DNA of 64,000 nt from an uncultured Prevotella sp. (GCA_905233985.1 CAJOFA010000014.1:62001-126000); one strand, 5' to 3'. Numbered from the stretch's first letter, positions 16,143 to 26,635 are shown. Numbers and translations: made by a program. Notes: generated from the letters alone by a model not told the origin.

Positions 16143-17399
16143 ATGAAGACGAAAGAGATACAGATGAGCGAGTACGACTACGCTTTGCCCGAGGAACGCA
16201 TTGCGAAATTCCCGAAGGCAGAGCGTGACCACTCGAAACTGTTGATATACAAGCAGGGCGAGGTAAATGAAGATATGTTCTATAACCTGCCCGAATATCT
16301 GCCCCAAGGTGCCTTGATGGTGTTCAACAATACAAAGGTCATCCAGGCGCGTATGCACTTCCGCAAACGCATAAAGGAAGAAGGTGGAGGTTGGAAGGAC
16401 GGAGCACTAATAGAGATATTCCTGCTGGAGCCCGCTGTGCCTGCCGACTATGAGCAGATGTTCCAGACAACGGGACACTGCGCATGGTATTGTCTGGTGG
16501 GCAACCTGAAGAAATGGAAAGAAGGTTCGCTGAGTGTGGAGTGCGGAGGGATGATAGTCAAGGCCACACTTAAGGGTGAGCACGGTACCAGCCACCTCAT
16601 CGAGTTTGAATGGACAGGTGGCGCCTCCTTCGCCGAAGTGATTGACGCGGTGGGTGAACTGCCCATTCCGCCCTATCTGAACCGTGAGACGCAGGAAAGC
16701 GACAAGACAACCTATCAGACGGTTTACTCGAAAATCAAGGGTAGCGTGGCAGCACCGACGGCAGGACTCCACTTCACCGAGCGTGTCCTGAATGCCATTG
16801 ATGCCAAGGGCATCGAGCGCGAGGAACTGACGTTGCATGTGGGGGCAGGCACGTTCCGCCCCGTGAAGAGCGACACCATCGGCGGACACGCTATGCACAC
16901 GGAATATATCAGTGTTAAGCGGCAAACCATCGAACGGCTCATCGCCCACAACGGCGAAGCCATTGCTGTGGGTACCACCAGCGTGCGAACCTTGGAGAGC
17001 CTTTACTATATGGGTCTCAAGGTGATGGCGAACCCCGAGCTCTCCGAGGAACAGCTGCACGTAGAGCAATGGGAACCGTATGAAGCCCAAACTTCAAACT
17101 TCAAACATCAAACTTCAAAGGTTCTTCAGGCTTTGCTCTCATGGATGGACCGTCGAGGGCTGACGGTGCTGCACTCATCGACGCAGATTATCATTGCGCC
17201 AGGTTACGACTACAAAATAGTGAAGATGCTCGTCACAAACTTCCACCAGCCGCAATCAACGCTGCTTCTACTTGTCTCGGCATTCGTGAAGGGCGAGTGG
17301 CGACGCATCTATGATTATGCCCTCAGTCACGACTTCCGCTTCCTGAGTTATGGTGACTCATCATTGTTGATACCTTATCCGAAATCTCAAACCCAATAG
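16143..17399 (+). CDS. queA: S-adenosylmethionine:tRNA ribosyltransferase-isomerase
   Basis: YDYALPEERIAKFP; AAPTAGLHFTERVL; LHVGAGTFRPVKSD; TNFHQPQSTLLLLVSAF. Confidence 0.96.
   Translation: MKTKEIQMSEYDYALPEERIAKFPKAERDHSKLLIYKQGEVNEDMFYNLPEYLPQGALMVFNNTKVIQARMHFRKRIKEEGGGWKDGALIEIFLLEPAVPADYEQMFQTTGHCAWYCLVGNLKKWKEGSLSVECGGMIVKATLKGEHGTSHLIEFEWTGGASFAEVIDAVGELPIPPYLNRETQESDKTTYQTVYSKIKGSVAAPTAGLHFTERVLNAIDAKGIEREELTLHVGAGTFRPVKSDTIGGHAMHTEYISVKRQTIERLIAHNGEAIAVGTTSVRTLESLYYMGLKVMANPELSEEQLHVEQWEPYEAQTSNFKHQTSKVLQALLSWMDRRGLTVLHSSTQIIIAPGYDYKIVKMLVTNFHQPQSTLLLLVSAFVKGEWRRIYDYALSHDFRFLSYGDSSLLIPYPKSQTQ
16380..16400 (+). repeat. Intragenic heptamer tract GAAGGTG GAGGTTG GAAGGAC
   Basis: 7-nt periodicity inside queA. 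Confidence 0.65.
17091..17118 (+). repeat. Intragenic heptamer tract (ACTTCAA)x4
   Basis: ACTTCAA ACTTCAA ACATCAA ACTTCAA inside queA. Confidence 0.9.
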
Positions 17400-17401
17400 A
17401 T

Positions 17402-19381
17402 ATGAAATACGGTTTTATTACAGTGGCTTCTGCGGTTCCTGCCGTCAGAGTGGCCGACACAGATTACAATGTTGCAGAGATAGAACGAATGATTCGGCTG
17501 GCCGACCAGCAGAACGTGGAAATCATCTGCTTCCCGGAGTTATGTATCACGGGTTATACGTGTCAGGACCTGTTTCGTGAACAGCTGTTACTGGAAAAGG
17601 CGGAGGAAGGACTGATGCAGCTGCTCAGCAACACCCGTCAGCTCGACATCATCTCTGTGGTCGGTATGCCCGTGCAGGCAGGCGGCCTATTGCTCAATGT
17701 GGCTGTCGTCATGCAAAAGGGCGCCATCCTCGGGCTTGTACCGAAGACCTACTTGCCCAACTACAACGAGTTCTATGAGAAACGTTGGTTTGCTTCAGCT
17801 CAGGACCTTCAGCCGACGGAAATCTATCTGGCAGGAAGTCCCATTGAATTGTCTGCCGTGCCTAAGCTGTTCCAGACGGCTAGCGGCGTGAAGTTCGGTG
17901 TAGAAATCTGTGAGGACGTTTGGGCGCCCATTCCGCCAAGCAATAACCTGGCACTGGCTGGTGCTGAGGTGGTGCTGAATCTCTCGGCTAGCGATGAGTT
18001 GATTGGCAAACATGCCTATCTGCGTTCATTGCTTGCCCAGCAGAGTGCACGGACCATCAGCGGCTATGTCTATTCCAGCAGTGGTTTTGGTGAATCGACT
18101 CAGGACGTTGTCTATGGCGGCAATGCGATGGTCTTTGAGAATGGTATCGTATTGGCAGAGGGTGAGCGTTTCTCGTTCGAGCCACAGATGCAGGTGGCTC
18201 AGGTGGACGTTGAGCGCCTCCGTGCCGAGCGTCGTAGTAACACCACGTTCATCAACGCCCAGCGCCATGCGAGGGCACAGGTCGTCAGTTGCTTGCATGT
18301 CACAAGCACAGCTGATCAGAACTTCCGACTGACACGTGCCGTTGACCCGCATCCGTTCATTCCCAATGATGAAGACATGCAGGGCACATGCGAGGAGATA
18401 CTCAACATTCAGGTGGCAGGATTGGCCAAGCGACTGGTGCATACCAATTCGAAGCGTGTCATCATTGGCATCAGCGGCGGATTGGATTCCACGCTTGCTT
18501 TGTTGGTGTGCGTCAGGACCTTCGATAAACTCGGTTATGACCGTAAGGGCATCGTAGGTGTTACCATGCCAGGATTTGGTACCTCTGACCGTACACACGA
18601 AAATGCCGTCAGCCTCATGCAGTCTTTGGGCATCACCTCCATGGAAATCAGTATTGCCAAAGCTGTCATGCAGCACTTCGAGGACATCGGACAGGACCCC
18701 AACGTACACGATGTTACTTATGAGAACGCCCAGGCACGTGAGCGCACGCAGTTGCTCATGGACCTCAGCAATAAGATGGGTGGATTGGTAATCGGCACAG
18801 GCGACCTCAGTGAGCTGGCACTTGGATGGGCCACCTATAACGGTGACCACATGTCGATGTATGGCGTTAATGCCAGTGTGCCCAAGACGCTCATTCAGTA
18901 TCTGGTGCTCTATATAGCCAACAACCATGTTGATGCTGTTTCTCGCGCTACGCTATTAGATATTGTTGACACGCCTATCAGTCCAGAGCTAACACCTGCC
19001 GACGCAGAAGGAAACATCCAGCAGAAGACCGAAGATCTTGTCGGTCCTTATGAGTTGCATGACTTCTTCCTCTATTACTTCTTACGCTTCGGTTTCCGTC
19101 CGTCCAAGATTTTCATGCTGGCAAAGGCCGCTTTCCACACAGATGCTGTTAGCAGCTATGCGACGCAAGCCGATGCATTGGCGGCGGGTTGTTATGACGC
19201 GGCGACCATCAAGAAGTGGCTCACCACCTTCTGCCGTCGCTTCTTCTCACAGCAGTTCAAACGTTCTTGTCTGCCTGACGGCCCCAAGGTGGGTAGTGTG
19301 AGTCTCTCACCACGTGGCGACTGGCGTATGCCCAGCGATGCTGCCAGTACCGCATGGCTTCAGGAGTGCGAGGAATTGTAA
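17402..19381 (+). CDS. nadE: Glutamine-dependent NAD+ synthase
   Basis: N-term nitrilase domain (FPELCITGYTCQDLF, GVEICEDVW), NadE domain GISGGLDSTLALLV. Confidence 0.95.
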   Translation: MKYGFITVASAVPAVRVADTDYNVAEIERMIRLADQQNVEIICFPELCITGYTCQDLFREQLLLEKAEEGLMQLLSNTRQLDIISVVGMPVQAGGLLLNVAVVMQKGAILGLVPKTYLPNYNEFYEKRWFASAQDLQPTEIYLAGSPIELSAVPKLFQTASGVKFGVEICEDVWAPIPPSNNLALAGAEVVLNLSASDELIGKHAYLRSLLAQQSARTISGYVYSSSGFGESTQDVVYGGNAMVFENGIVLAEGERFSFEPQMQVAQVDVERLRAERRSNTTFINAQRHARAQVVSCLHVTSTADQNFRLTRAVDPHPFIPNDEDMQGTCEEILNIQVAGLAKRLVHTNSKRVIIGISGGLDSTLALLVCVRTFDKLGYDRKGIVGVTMPGFGTSDRTHENAVSLMQSLGITSMEISIAKAVMQHFEDIGQDPNVHDVTYENAQARERTQLLMDLSNKMGGLVIGTGDLSELALGWATYNGDHMSMYGVNASVPKTLIQYLVLYIANNHVDAVSRATLLDIVDTPISPELTPADAEGNIQQKTEDLVGPYELHDFFLYYFLRFGFRPSKIFMLAKAAFHTDAVSSYATQADALAAGCYDAATIKKWLTTFCRRFFSQQFKRSCLPDGPKVGSVSLSPRGDWRMPSDAASTAWLQECEEL

Positions 19382-19402
19382 TGTGTGGAAGATGAAATAA
19401 AT

Positions 19403-19435
19403 AACAGGAGGCAACTGATATCAGCTGCCTCCTGT
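19403..19435 (+). terminator. Stem-loop terminator after nadE
   Basis: ACAGGAGGCA..TGCCTCCTGT inverted repeat. Confidence 0.6.
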
Positions 19436-19441
19436 TGCTTT

Positions 19442-19514
19442 GAGGTACCTAGCAGAGTCGAACTGCTCTACACGGTTTTGCAGACCGTTACCTAACCGAT
19501 CGGCCAAGGTACCT
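19442..19514 (-). tRNA. tRNA-Cys (anticodon GCA)
   Basis: Minus strand AGGTACC..ACGGT-CTGCAAA-ACCGT..AGCAG-TTCGACT-CTGCT..GGTACCT cloverleaf. Confidence 0.92.
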
Positions 19515-19634
19515 TTTTGCTTTTGCGGGTGCAAAGGTAATACATAAATTCCGTACAACCAAATTTTTCGTCTGTTTTTTTCTTTCTTCGTCGTTTTCTT
19601 CCATTTTTCTTTTGGTGATATGGCTGAATAATAT

Positions 19635-19642
19635 TACCTTTG
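19635..19642 (+). promoter_or_regulatory. -7 element TACCTTTG upstream of riboswitch
   Basis: TAnnTTTG. Confidence 0.55.
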
Positions 19643-19649
19643 CACTCAC

Positions 19650-19815
19650 AATTGGTTCGCTTGACAGCGATGAAAAGGGAATGGGGTGAGAATCCCCGAC
19701 TGTCCCGCAGCTGTGAGTTGTCCTTCATGGTGCAGAAACAATGCCACTGAACGTTTTTCGGGAAGGCGTCTGTCACCAAGGCAACGAAGTCAGAAGACCT
19801 GCCAGTTGATAAGAG
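19650..19815 (+). promoter_or_regulatory. Cobalamin (AdoCbl) riboswitch
   Basis: GAAaaGGGAAt..GGTGAGAATCCCCGACTGTCCCGCAGCTGTGA core and B12 box AGTCAGAAGACCTGCC upstream of TonB receptor. Confidence 0.93.
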
Positions 19816-19863
19816 TATCAGGCTTACCGCCTCGTGGGTTAGGCGGCTCTAAAAAGCAGACAG

Positions 19864-21867
19864 ATGAAGAGAGTTTTTGTATTTGTGGGCTTCTCTGTAA
19901 TGTCGGCATACATGTCGGCACAGACGGTTCGTGAAGATACGCTACACCGTCTTGACGAGGTGGTGGTAACTGCTTGTCTGGCTGCCCGTGAGGTCATTCC
20001 CTCACAGACGCTCAGAGGTGAACAGCTCGAACGTCTTAACACGCATAGTGTGGCCGATGCCCTGCGTTACTTCTCTGGAGTGCAGCTGAAGGACTATGGT
20101 GGCGTCGGCGGTTTGAAGACCGTCAACATCCGTTCCATGGGTACCCATCATGTGGGTGTCAGCTACGACGGGGTGAATCTGGGGAATGCACAGAACGGAC
20201 AGATTGACCTCGGACAGCTGTCGCTTGACAATGTGGAGGAAATCACGCTCTACAACGGACAGAAGAGTGCCATCTATCAGCCCGCCAGCGACTTCGGCCA
20301 TGCGGGGTCTGTCTATATCCGTACACGACGTCCCTACTTTGAGGAAGGCCGACAAACGCATTGGCGCATGAAGGCACAGTATGGCTCGTCAGATGCTTTC
20401 CGCTTTGCCGCATTGCTGGAGCAGAAACTCTCCGACCGCCTCAGTGCCTCGCTCAGTGCTGGTTTCCTGACGTCAAGCGGAAAGTATAAGTTCCATTATG
20501 AGCGTCGCTTCCCAGACGGTACGACTGCGTGGGACACCACAGCCACAAGACAGAACGGCGACATTCATGCTGAGCGTGTGGAACTGAACCTGCACGGCTT
20601 GGTACGTGGAGGAACGTATCAGTTAAAAGGTTATCTCTATAATTCCTCACGTGGCATTCCAGGCGCTATTGTCAACAACGTGTGGAAGCGTGGCGAACGG
20701 CAGTCAGACCTCAACACATTTTTCCAGGCGAACTACCAGCAGGGTATCGCTGACTGTTTCAGTACCCGCTGGATTGCCAAATACGCCTATTACTACACAC
20801 ACTATAAGAACAACGACGACACGCAGCTGCCCGTTGATAATACCTATCGCCAGCAGGAGTTCTACCTCTCTACGGCTAACGTCTTAGAGTTACTGCCACG
20901 ATGGAGCATGTCGCTGAGCTACGACTTCAAGTGGAACAAGCTGAATGCCGATACCTATAATTTCTCGTTCCCCACGCGACTGAGCAACCTCGTGTCGCTG
21001 GCCACCGCATACGACGGAAATATCGTGAAGGTACAGGGAAGCATACTGGCCACTTTCATTCACGACCGTACAACGCTCAACACTCAGCACTCAACGCTTA
21101 ACACCCACCGTTTCACGCCGGCTTTGTTCGTCAACGTCTATCCTTTTGGCAGCACTTTCTTCTCCCTGCGTGCCTATGTCAAAGAGAGCTTCCGCATGCC
21201 GACGTTCAATGACCTGTACTATACAGATATGGGCAATGCCAACCTTAAGCCGGAGCGGGCCTTGCAATGGGATGCAGGAATGGCACTCAACAAACACTTC
21301 GACGAAGGTTTCTTGTCGCAGGTCAGCATGCAGGCCGATGCCTACTACAATGTGGTACACGACAAGATTATCGCCTATCCCAAGGGACAACAGTTCCGAT
21401 GGACGATGCTCAACCTCGGTAAGGTACACATCAAGGGTGTTGACGTGGTGGCTGACGCTACGGCACGCATCCCTGGCGATGTGTTCCTCACTACCCGTGT
21501 GCAATATACCTACCAGGATGCACGGGACGTGACCGACCCGAATACCTCTTACTATCGTCATCAGATTCCCTATATTCCCTGGCATAGCGGCTCGTTCATC
21601 CTTGGGTTGGCTCATCGGGGTTGGACGCTCAACTACAGCTTCATCTATACGGGTGAACGCTATGACGAACAGGAGAATATCATCTATAACCACATGGAGC
21701 CTTGGTACACCAATGACCTCAGTGTTTCCTACGAAAAACAGCTGAAAAGCTACAAGCTGAAGGCACAGCTGGAAGTGAATAATCTGCTGTCGCAGGATTA
21801 TGAAGTCATCGTGAACTATCCTATGCCGAAGCGTAATTATATGTTGTCGCTGACGGTAGAGTATTAA
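19864..21867 (+). CDS. btuB: TonB-dependent cobalamin receptor
   Basis: Plug/barrel receptor (EVVVTACLAAREVIPSQTLRGEQLERLNTHSVADALRYFSGVQLKDYGGVGGLKTVNIRSMG) directly under cobalamin riboswitch. Confidence 0.88.
   Translation: MKRVFVFVGFSVMSAYMSAQTVREDTLHRLDEVVVTACLAAREVIPSQTLRGEQLERLNTHSVADALRYFSGVQLKDYGGVGGLKTVNIRSMGTHHVGVSYDGVNLGNAQNGQIDLGQLSLDNVEEITLYNGQKSAIYQPASDFGHAGSVYIRTRRPYFEEGRQTHWRMKAQYGSSDAFRFAALLEQKLSDRLSASLSAGFLTSSGKYKFHYERRFPDGTTAWDTTATRQNGDIHAERVELNLHGLVRGGTYQLKGYLYNSSRGIPGAIVNNVWKRGERQSDLNTFFQANYQQGIADCFSTRWIAKYAYYYTHYKNNDDTQLPVDNTYRQQEFYLSTANVLELLPRWSMSLSYDFKWNKLNADTYNFSFPTRLSNLVSLATAYDGNIVKVQGSILATFIHDRTTLNTQHSTLNTHRFTPALFVNVYPFGSTFFSLRAYVKESFRMPTFNDLYYTDMGNANLKPERALQWDAGMALNKHFDEGFLSQVSMQADAYYNVVHDKIIAYPKGQQFRWTMLNLGKVHIKGVDVVADATARIPGDVFLTTRVQYTYQDARDVTDPNTSYYRHQIPYIPWHSGSFILGLAHRGWTLNYSFIYTGERYDEQENIIYNHMEPWYTNDLSVSYEKQLKSYKLKAQLEVNNLLSQDYEVIVNYPMPKRNYMLSLTVEY
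21069..21103 (+). repeat. Intragenic heptamer tract (CTCAACR)x5
   Basis: TACAACG CTCAACA CTCAGCA CTCAACG CTTAACA inside btuB-like gene. Confidence 0.9.
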
Positions 21868-21877
21868 CGAATCAGAA

Positions 21878-23878
21878 ATGAATATGAACGTACGATATAT
21901 ATTGCTCTCTCTGATAGTCACATTGCTCCTGACGGCTTGTCGTCAGGATGTGATGGTCGTGGAGCCGATGACGGCTGACACGGGCGATGAGGAACTGGTG
22001 CAAACCGACTATACGGGTATGTACGTGCTCAACGAAGGCAATATGGGCAGTAACAAGGCGACGCTTGACTTCCTGGACTTGACCACAGGAAAGTATCATC
22101 GTAACATCTACCCCTCACGTAATCCGAACACCGTGATGGAGCTGGGCGATGTGGGTAACGACGTTAAGATATATGGCTCTTCGTTGTGGTTGTCTATCAA
22201 CTGCTCGAACAAGGTTGAGGTGGCTGATGCTGCTACAGCCGTCAGTCGCGGTCATGTGGATATTCCCAACTGCCGCTTCCTCGCCTTCCATGGGCCTTAT
22301 GCCTATGTTAGTTCCTATGTAGGACCTGTGGGCGGCACCTCCGTCGAAGGCTGTGTCTATCAAATAGATACTCTATCGCTGAATATCGTCAATCAGGTCA
22401 CGGTAGGTTTCCAACCCGACGAGCTGGCTGTTGTTGACGGCAAACTGTATGTGGCCAACAGCGGTGGCTATAATGCCACACAGGGCAAGGGCTATGACCG
22501 TACCGTGAGCGTCATCGACCTCCAGACGTTCCGTGTGGTGAAAACTATCGACGTAGCACCAAACCTGTTCCGTTTGCGCGTTGACCGCAAGGGACAGCTG
22601 TGGGTTACTTCACGTGGTGACTATGCTGACGTTCCCGCCCGCCTCTTCTGGCTGAAGAATGATGTCGTAGGCGGTTCGTTTGATTTGAGCGTGGGCGATA
22701 TGGCCTTCCGTGGTGACTCACTCTGCTACTATTCCTCTATTCTGAATGGTGCCACTTCAACGAGCACCTTCGGCGTCATTGACATCAACACGCATACCAT
22801 TGTCAGCGAGCATCTCATCAAGCAGACGACCGATCATCCCATACAGACGGCTTACGGATTAATGGTACATCCCGTGACAGGCGATGTCTATGTGATGGAT
22901 GCGACGAACTACGTGTCAAGCGGCAAGCTGTTCTGCTTCGGCAGCGACGGACAGTATAAATGGGAAACGTGGACGGGCGACGTTCCCGGTCATGCGGCGT
23001 TCCTCAATAAGAAGCCTGCATCCGATGACTATAAACCAGTCATTGCCCCTGACAAGACCTATAGCCCCTATATACAGGCGGTGGATGAATATATACCGGC
23101 CCCTGGGCAGTTTGTGAACACACTGCCTGTCTGCGATGAGAACGACACACCAGCCTCTGTTGCCGAGAAGTGTACCGAGGCCCTTGCCAACAATGCCGGA
23201 GGCATGATTACGCTGGGGGGCTACGGCGGTTATGTCACGTTCCACTTTGACCATCCCATTGTCAATGTCAGCGGTGAGTATGACCTGTATATCGCTGGCA
23301 ATGCCTATCAAGGCAACAGCGAGCCGGGCATCGTCATGGTGTCGAAGGACATCAACCACAACGGCAAGCCTGATGATCCCTGGTATGAGCTTTCCGGCAG
23401 TGCCGACGTTGACAGCATCGGCAAGGTGTTGTACGGCTATGAGATAACTTACACGAAGTCACCCATGCAGGACACACCTTGGACGGACAACCAGGGAGGC
23501 AGTGGCGTGGTGAGCCGAAACGACTTCCATCAGCAGGAGTACTTCCCGCTGTGGTTGGGCAATAAACTTACCTTCATTGGCACGTTGCTGCCGAAGAATG
23601 GTGTCAACGAAGGTAAGGGTAATTCGCAGAACTGGCAACTCTCGTCGTTCCGCTATGGCTACGTTGACAACTATGCCAACTCCAACAGGGAGGGCTGCAG
23701 CTTCAACATCGACTGGGCGGTAGATGCCCGTCGTCAACCCGTGCAGCTTGACTACATCGACTTCGTGCGGGTATATAATGGAGAGAACCAGCTGTGCGGC
23801 TGGTTGGGTGAGACATCAACAGAAGTGACAGGTGCCGAAGACCTGCATCTGGAACAGTCATTGAATACATTTAAATAA
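21878..23878 (+). CDS. BtuG-like surface lipoprotein: YncE-type beta-propeller plus additional C-terminal domain
   Basis: Lipobox LLLTACRQD; propeller repeats (GMYVLNEGNMGSNKATLDFLD, DELAVVDGKLYVANSGG); B12 operon context. Confidence 0.75.
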   Translation: MNMNVRYILLSLIVTLLLTACRQDVMVVEPMTADTGDEELVQTDYTGMYVLNEGNMGSNKATLDFLDLTTGKYHRNIYPSRNPNTVMELGDVGNDVKIYGSSLWLSINCSNKVEVADAATAVSRGHVDIPNCRFLAFHGPYAYVSSYVGPVGGTSVEGCVYQIDTLSLNIVNQVTVGFQPDELAVVDGKLYVANSGGYNATQGKGYDRTVSVIDLQTFRVVKTIDVAPNLFRLRVDRKGQLWVTSRGDYADVPARLFWLKNDVVGGSFDLSVGDMAFRGDSLCYYSSILNGATSTSTFGVIDINTHTIVSEHLIKQTTDHPIQTAYGLMVHPVTGDVYVMDATNYVSSGKLFCFGSDGQYKWETWTGDVPGHAAFLNKKPASDDYKPVIAPDKTYSPYIQAVDEYIPAPGQFVNTLPVCDENDTPASVAEKCTEALANNAGGMITLGGYGGYVTFHFDHPIVNVSGEYDLYIAGNAYQGNSEPGIVMVSKDINHNGKPDDPWYELSGSADVDSIGKVLYGYEITYTKSPMQDTPWTDNQGGSGVVSRNDFHQQEYFPLWLGNKLTFIGTLLPKNGVNEGKGNSQNWQLSSFRYGYVDNYANSNREGCSFNIDWAVDARRQPVQLDYIDFVRVYNGENQLCGWLGETSTEVTGAEDLHLEQSLNTFK

Positions 23879-23913
23879 TCAGTTTATATCATTCATTTTT
23901 AAATTCAAAAGTT

Positions 23914-25446
23914 ATGAGAAAAAATCTTTACGTATCAATGGTGCTGGGCATGATGGCAGTATTGCCTTTGTCAGCACAGACAGTCACAGTAGCCGATTTC
24001 GAGAACCTTGAGATTGGCGCAGAGGGTCACATGAGTGTCAGCACTGAAGCTGACGACGAACGTACTGAGTTTACCAGCGGCAGCTTCACGTTTGCATCGG
24101 GTTGCATGTCTGACTGGGAATACTGGTATTTCTTTGGCTATGCCAATCGTACCAGTTCGGCATTCGAGTCGCTTGACGACCAGTGGAACAATGTCGTTGG
24201 TGGCGGTTACGATGGTTCCAGCAACTACGGCGTGTCAACGGTCCTTGCTATGCTACTGTTGATGTCGATGGCGGTGCTGTGGTACCAGGCTTCTATGTCA
24301 CCAACTCTTCCTATGCCTACAACTCCTTGACTGGCGGCGACAGCTTTGCCAAGAAGTTTGGGAAGGGTGACTGGTTCCTGCTGACCATCACGGGTTATGA
24401 CGTTAATGAAGAGGTGACAGGCACCAAGGAGTTCTATCTGGCAGACCTGCGCGATGCTGAGAAGGCATACATCATCAACGACTGGCGCTATGTTGACCTG
24501 AGTGGTCTGGGCAAGGTGAAGAAGATTAAGTTTGAGCTGAGCAGCACAGACAATGGTGACTATGGCATGAACACACCTGCTTACTTCTGCTTCGACAACT
24601 TTGGAGCTGAGGGTACAGAGGTGCTTCCAGATGCTAATGTGTTTATGACGGCTGATTTCGAGAACCTTGAGATTGGCGCTGAGGGTCACATGAGTGTCAG
24701 CACTGAAGATGACGACGAGCGTACTGAGTTTACCAGCGGTAGCTTCACGTTTGCATCGGGTTGCATGTCAAGCTGGGAATACTGGTATTTCTTCGGCTAT
24801 GCCAATCGTACCAGTTCGGCATTCGAGTCGCTTGACGACCAGTGGAACAATGTCGTTGGTGGCGGTTACGATGGTTCCAGCAACTACGGCGTGCGGTCCT
24901 TGCTATGCTACCGTCAAGCTTGATGGCGGTGCTGTGGTACCTGGCTTCTATGTCACCAACTCTTCCTATGCCTACAATTCCTTGACTGGCGGCGACAGCT
25001 TTGCCAAGAAGTTTGACTTGGGTGACTGGTTCCTGCTGACCATCACGGGTTATGACGCTAATGAAGAGGTGACTGGCACCAAGGAGTACTATCTGGCCGA
25101 CCTGCGCGATGCTGATAAGGCATACATCATCAACGACTGGCGCTATGTTGACCTGAGTGGTCTGGGTAAGGTGAAGAAGATTAAGTTTGAGCTGAGCAGC
25201 ACAGACAACGGTGACTATGGCATGAACACACCCGCTTACTTCTGCTTCGACAACTTCGGAGCCGAGGGCACAGAGGAACTTCCTGAGAAGAATGTCATTG
25301 TGACAGGTATCTCGCAGGTACAGCCTTCACAGAGCACGATGGTTGGTTGCTTCGATGCAGCAGGTCGCCGCATCAGCACTCCGCAGCGTGGCATCAACAT
25401 CATCAAGATGTCTGACGGCACCGTTCGTAAGGTCATCGTGAAGTAA
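23914..25446 (+). pseudogene. Tandemly duplicated DUF4465/BtuH-like protein, frameshifted in both repeat units; C-terminal T9SS-like signal
   Basis: ADFENLEIGAEGHMSVST..SSNYGV | NGPCYATV..DNFGAEGTE duplicated; frame changes at 24235-24240 and at 24892-24897. Confidence 0.75.
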
Positions 25447-25462
25447 AAACTGTGTTGCACTT

Positions 25463-26635
25463 GTGCACATGATAAGAAATTCTTTGTTTGCTTTGATAGC
25501 GGCAGTATTGCTGTCTTCCTGCGGTGGGTACACCACCCACCAGCAGGGAGAGGGTGATACTGTTGCCTTCAAGTATGCCACCTTGCTTACCATCGTCGAT
25601 TACGACGGCTACAGTGTGGCAACCATCCGCAATCCCTGGAAGGAAGGGAAGATACTCCATACCTATGTGCTGGTGAATTCTAATGAGAAGCAAGGGGCAA
25701 GGAGCAAGGGGCAAGACACATTACCCTCCCCTTTGGGGGAGTTGGAGGGGGCTACCGTTATCCACACTCCCATTCAGCGCTCAGCCGTGTTCACTACCGT
25801 ACATTGCTCGCTGCTGATGACGTTGGGATGCGGCGAGGGCATCGTGGGTGTGGCCGACTCTAAGTATATCAAGATACCCTGGATTCAGGAGCAGATAGGG
25901 CAGGGGCGTATCGTCGATTGCGGCAACGGCCTTAACCCTGTGGTGGAGAAAATCATGGACATCAAGCCCGACGCCATTCTGCTCTCACCCTTCGAGAACT
26001 CGGGCGGCTACGGCAAGGTGGAAGAGCTGGGCATCCCCCTTGTGGAGTGTGCCGAGTATATGGAGACATCGCCGCTGGGGCGTGCAGAGTGGATGCGCTT
26101 CTATGGGCGCCTCTATGGTCAGGCAGAGCGTGCCGACAGTCTCTTTGCCGTTGTTGACAGCTGCTATCATTCGCTGAAGGCTCTTGCGAACGAGGCAGGC
26201 GAGGGGAGTAGTGTGCTGTTCGATAAGATGGTTGGCAGCGTGTGGTATGTGCCTGGCGGACACAGCACCATCGGTCAGATGGTTCAGGATGCCGGCGGAC
26301 GTAATCCGTGGGCCGACGACGACCATAGCGGTTCGCTGTCGTTGCCCTTCGAGACCGTGCTGGAGCGTGCCGGCGAGTGTGACGTGTGGCTCTACCGCTA
26401 TACCAGCGACCACACCATGACCATGCAGGAGCTGCTGAGTGAGTATCGCGGCTATGACCAGCTGAAGGCCGTGCGCACAGGTTTGGTTTATGGATGCAAT
26501 GTCGAGACCTCGCTCTTCTACGAGGAGTCGCCATTCCGTCCTGACTATCTGCTCAGCGATTTCATACAAATTCTTCATCCCGAGATAACAAATCTCCCAC
26601 CTTTACGTTATTATATAAAGGTGAACCCATCATGA
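25463..26635 (+). CDS. ABC transporter substrate-binding lipoprotein (BtuF-like)
   Basis: Lipobox VLLSSCGG; periplasmic binding fold (HCSLLMTLGCGEGIVGVAD, MDIKPDAILLSPFENSGGYG); B12 operon. Confidence 0.85.
   Translation: MHMIRNSLFALIAAVLLSSCGGYTTHQQGEGDTVAFKYATLLTIVDYDGYSVATIRNPWKEGKILHTYVLVNSNEKQGARSKGQDTLPSPLGELEGATVIHTPIQRSAVFTTVHCSLLMTLGCGEGIVGVADSKYIKIPWIQEQIGQGRIVDCGNGLNPVVEKIMDIKPDAILLSPFENSGGYGKVEELGIPLVECAEYMETSPLGRAEWMRFYGRLYGQAERADSLFAVVDSCYHSLKALANEAGEGSSVLFDKMVGSVWYVPGGHSTIGQMVQDAGGRNPWADDDHSGSLSLPFETVLERAGECDVWLYRYTSDHTMTMQELLSEYRGYDQLKAVRTGLVYGCNVETSLFYEESPFRPDYLLSDFIQILHPEITNLPPLRYYIKVNPS
25690..25751 (+). repeat. Intragenic heptamer tract (GCAAGGR)x4 followed by CCCTCCCCTTTGGGGGAGTTGGAGGGGG element
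   Basis: GCAAGGG GCAAGGA GCAAGGG GCAAGAC then G/C-rich palindrome-like element. Confidence 0.85.
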
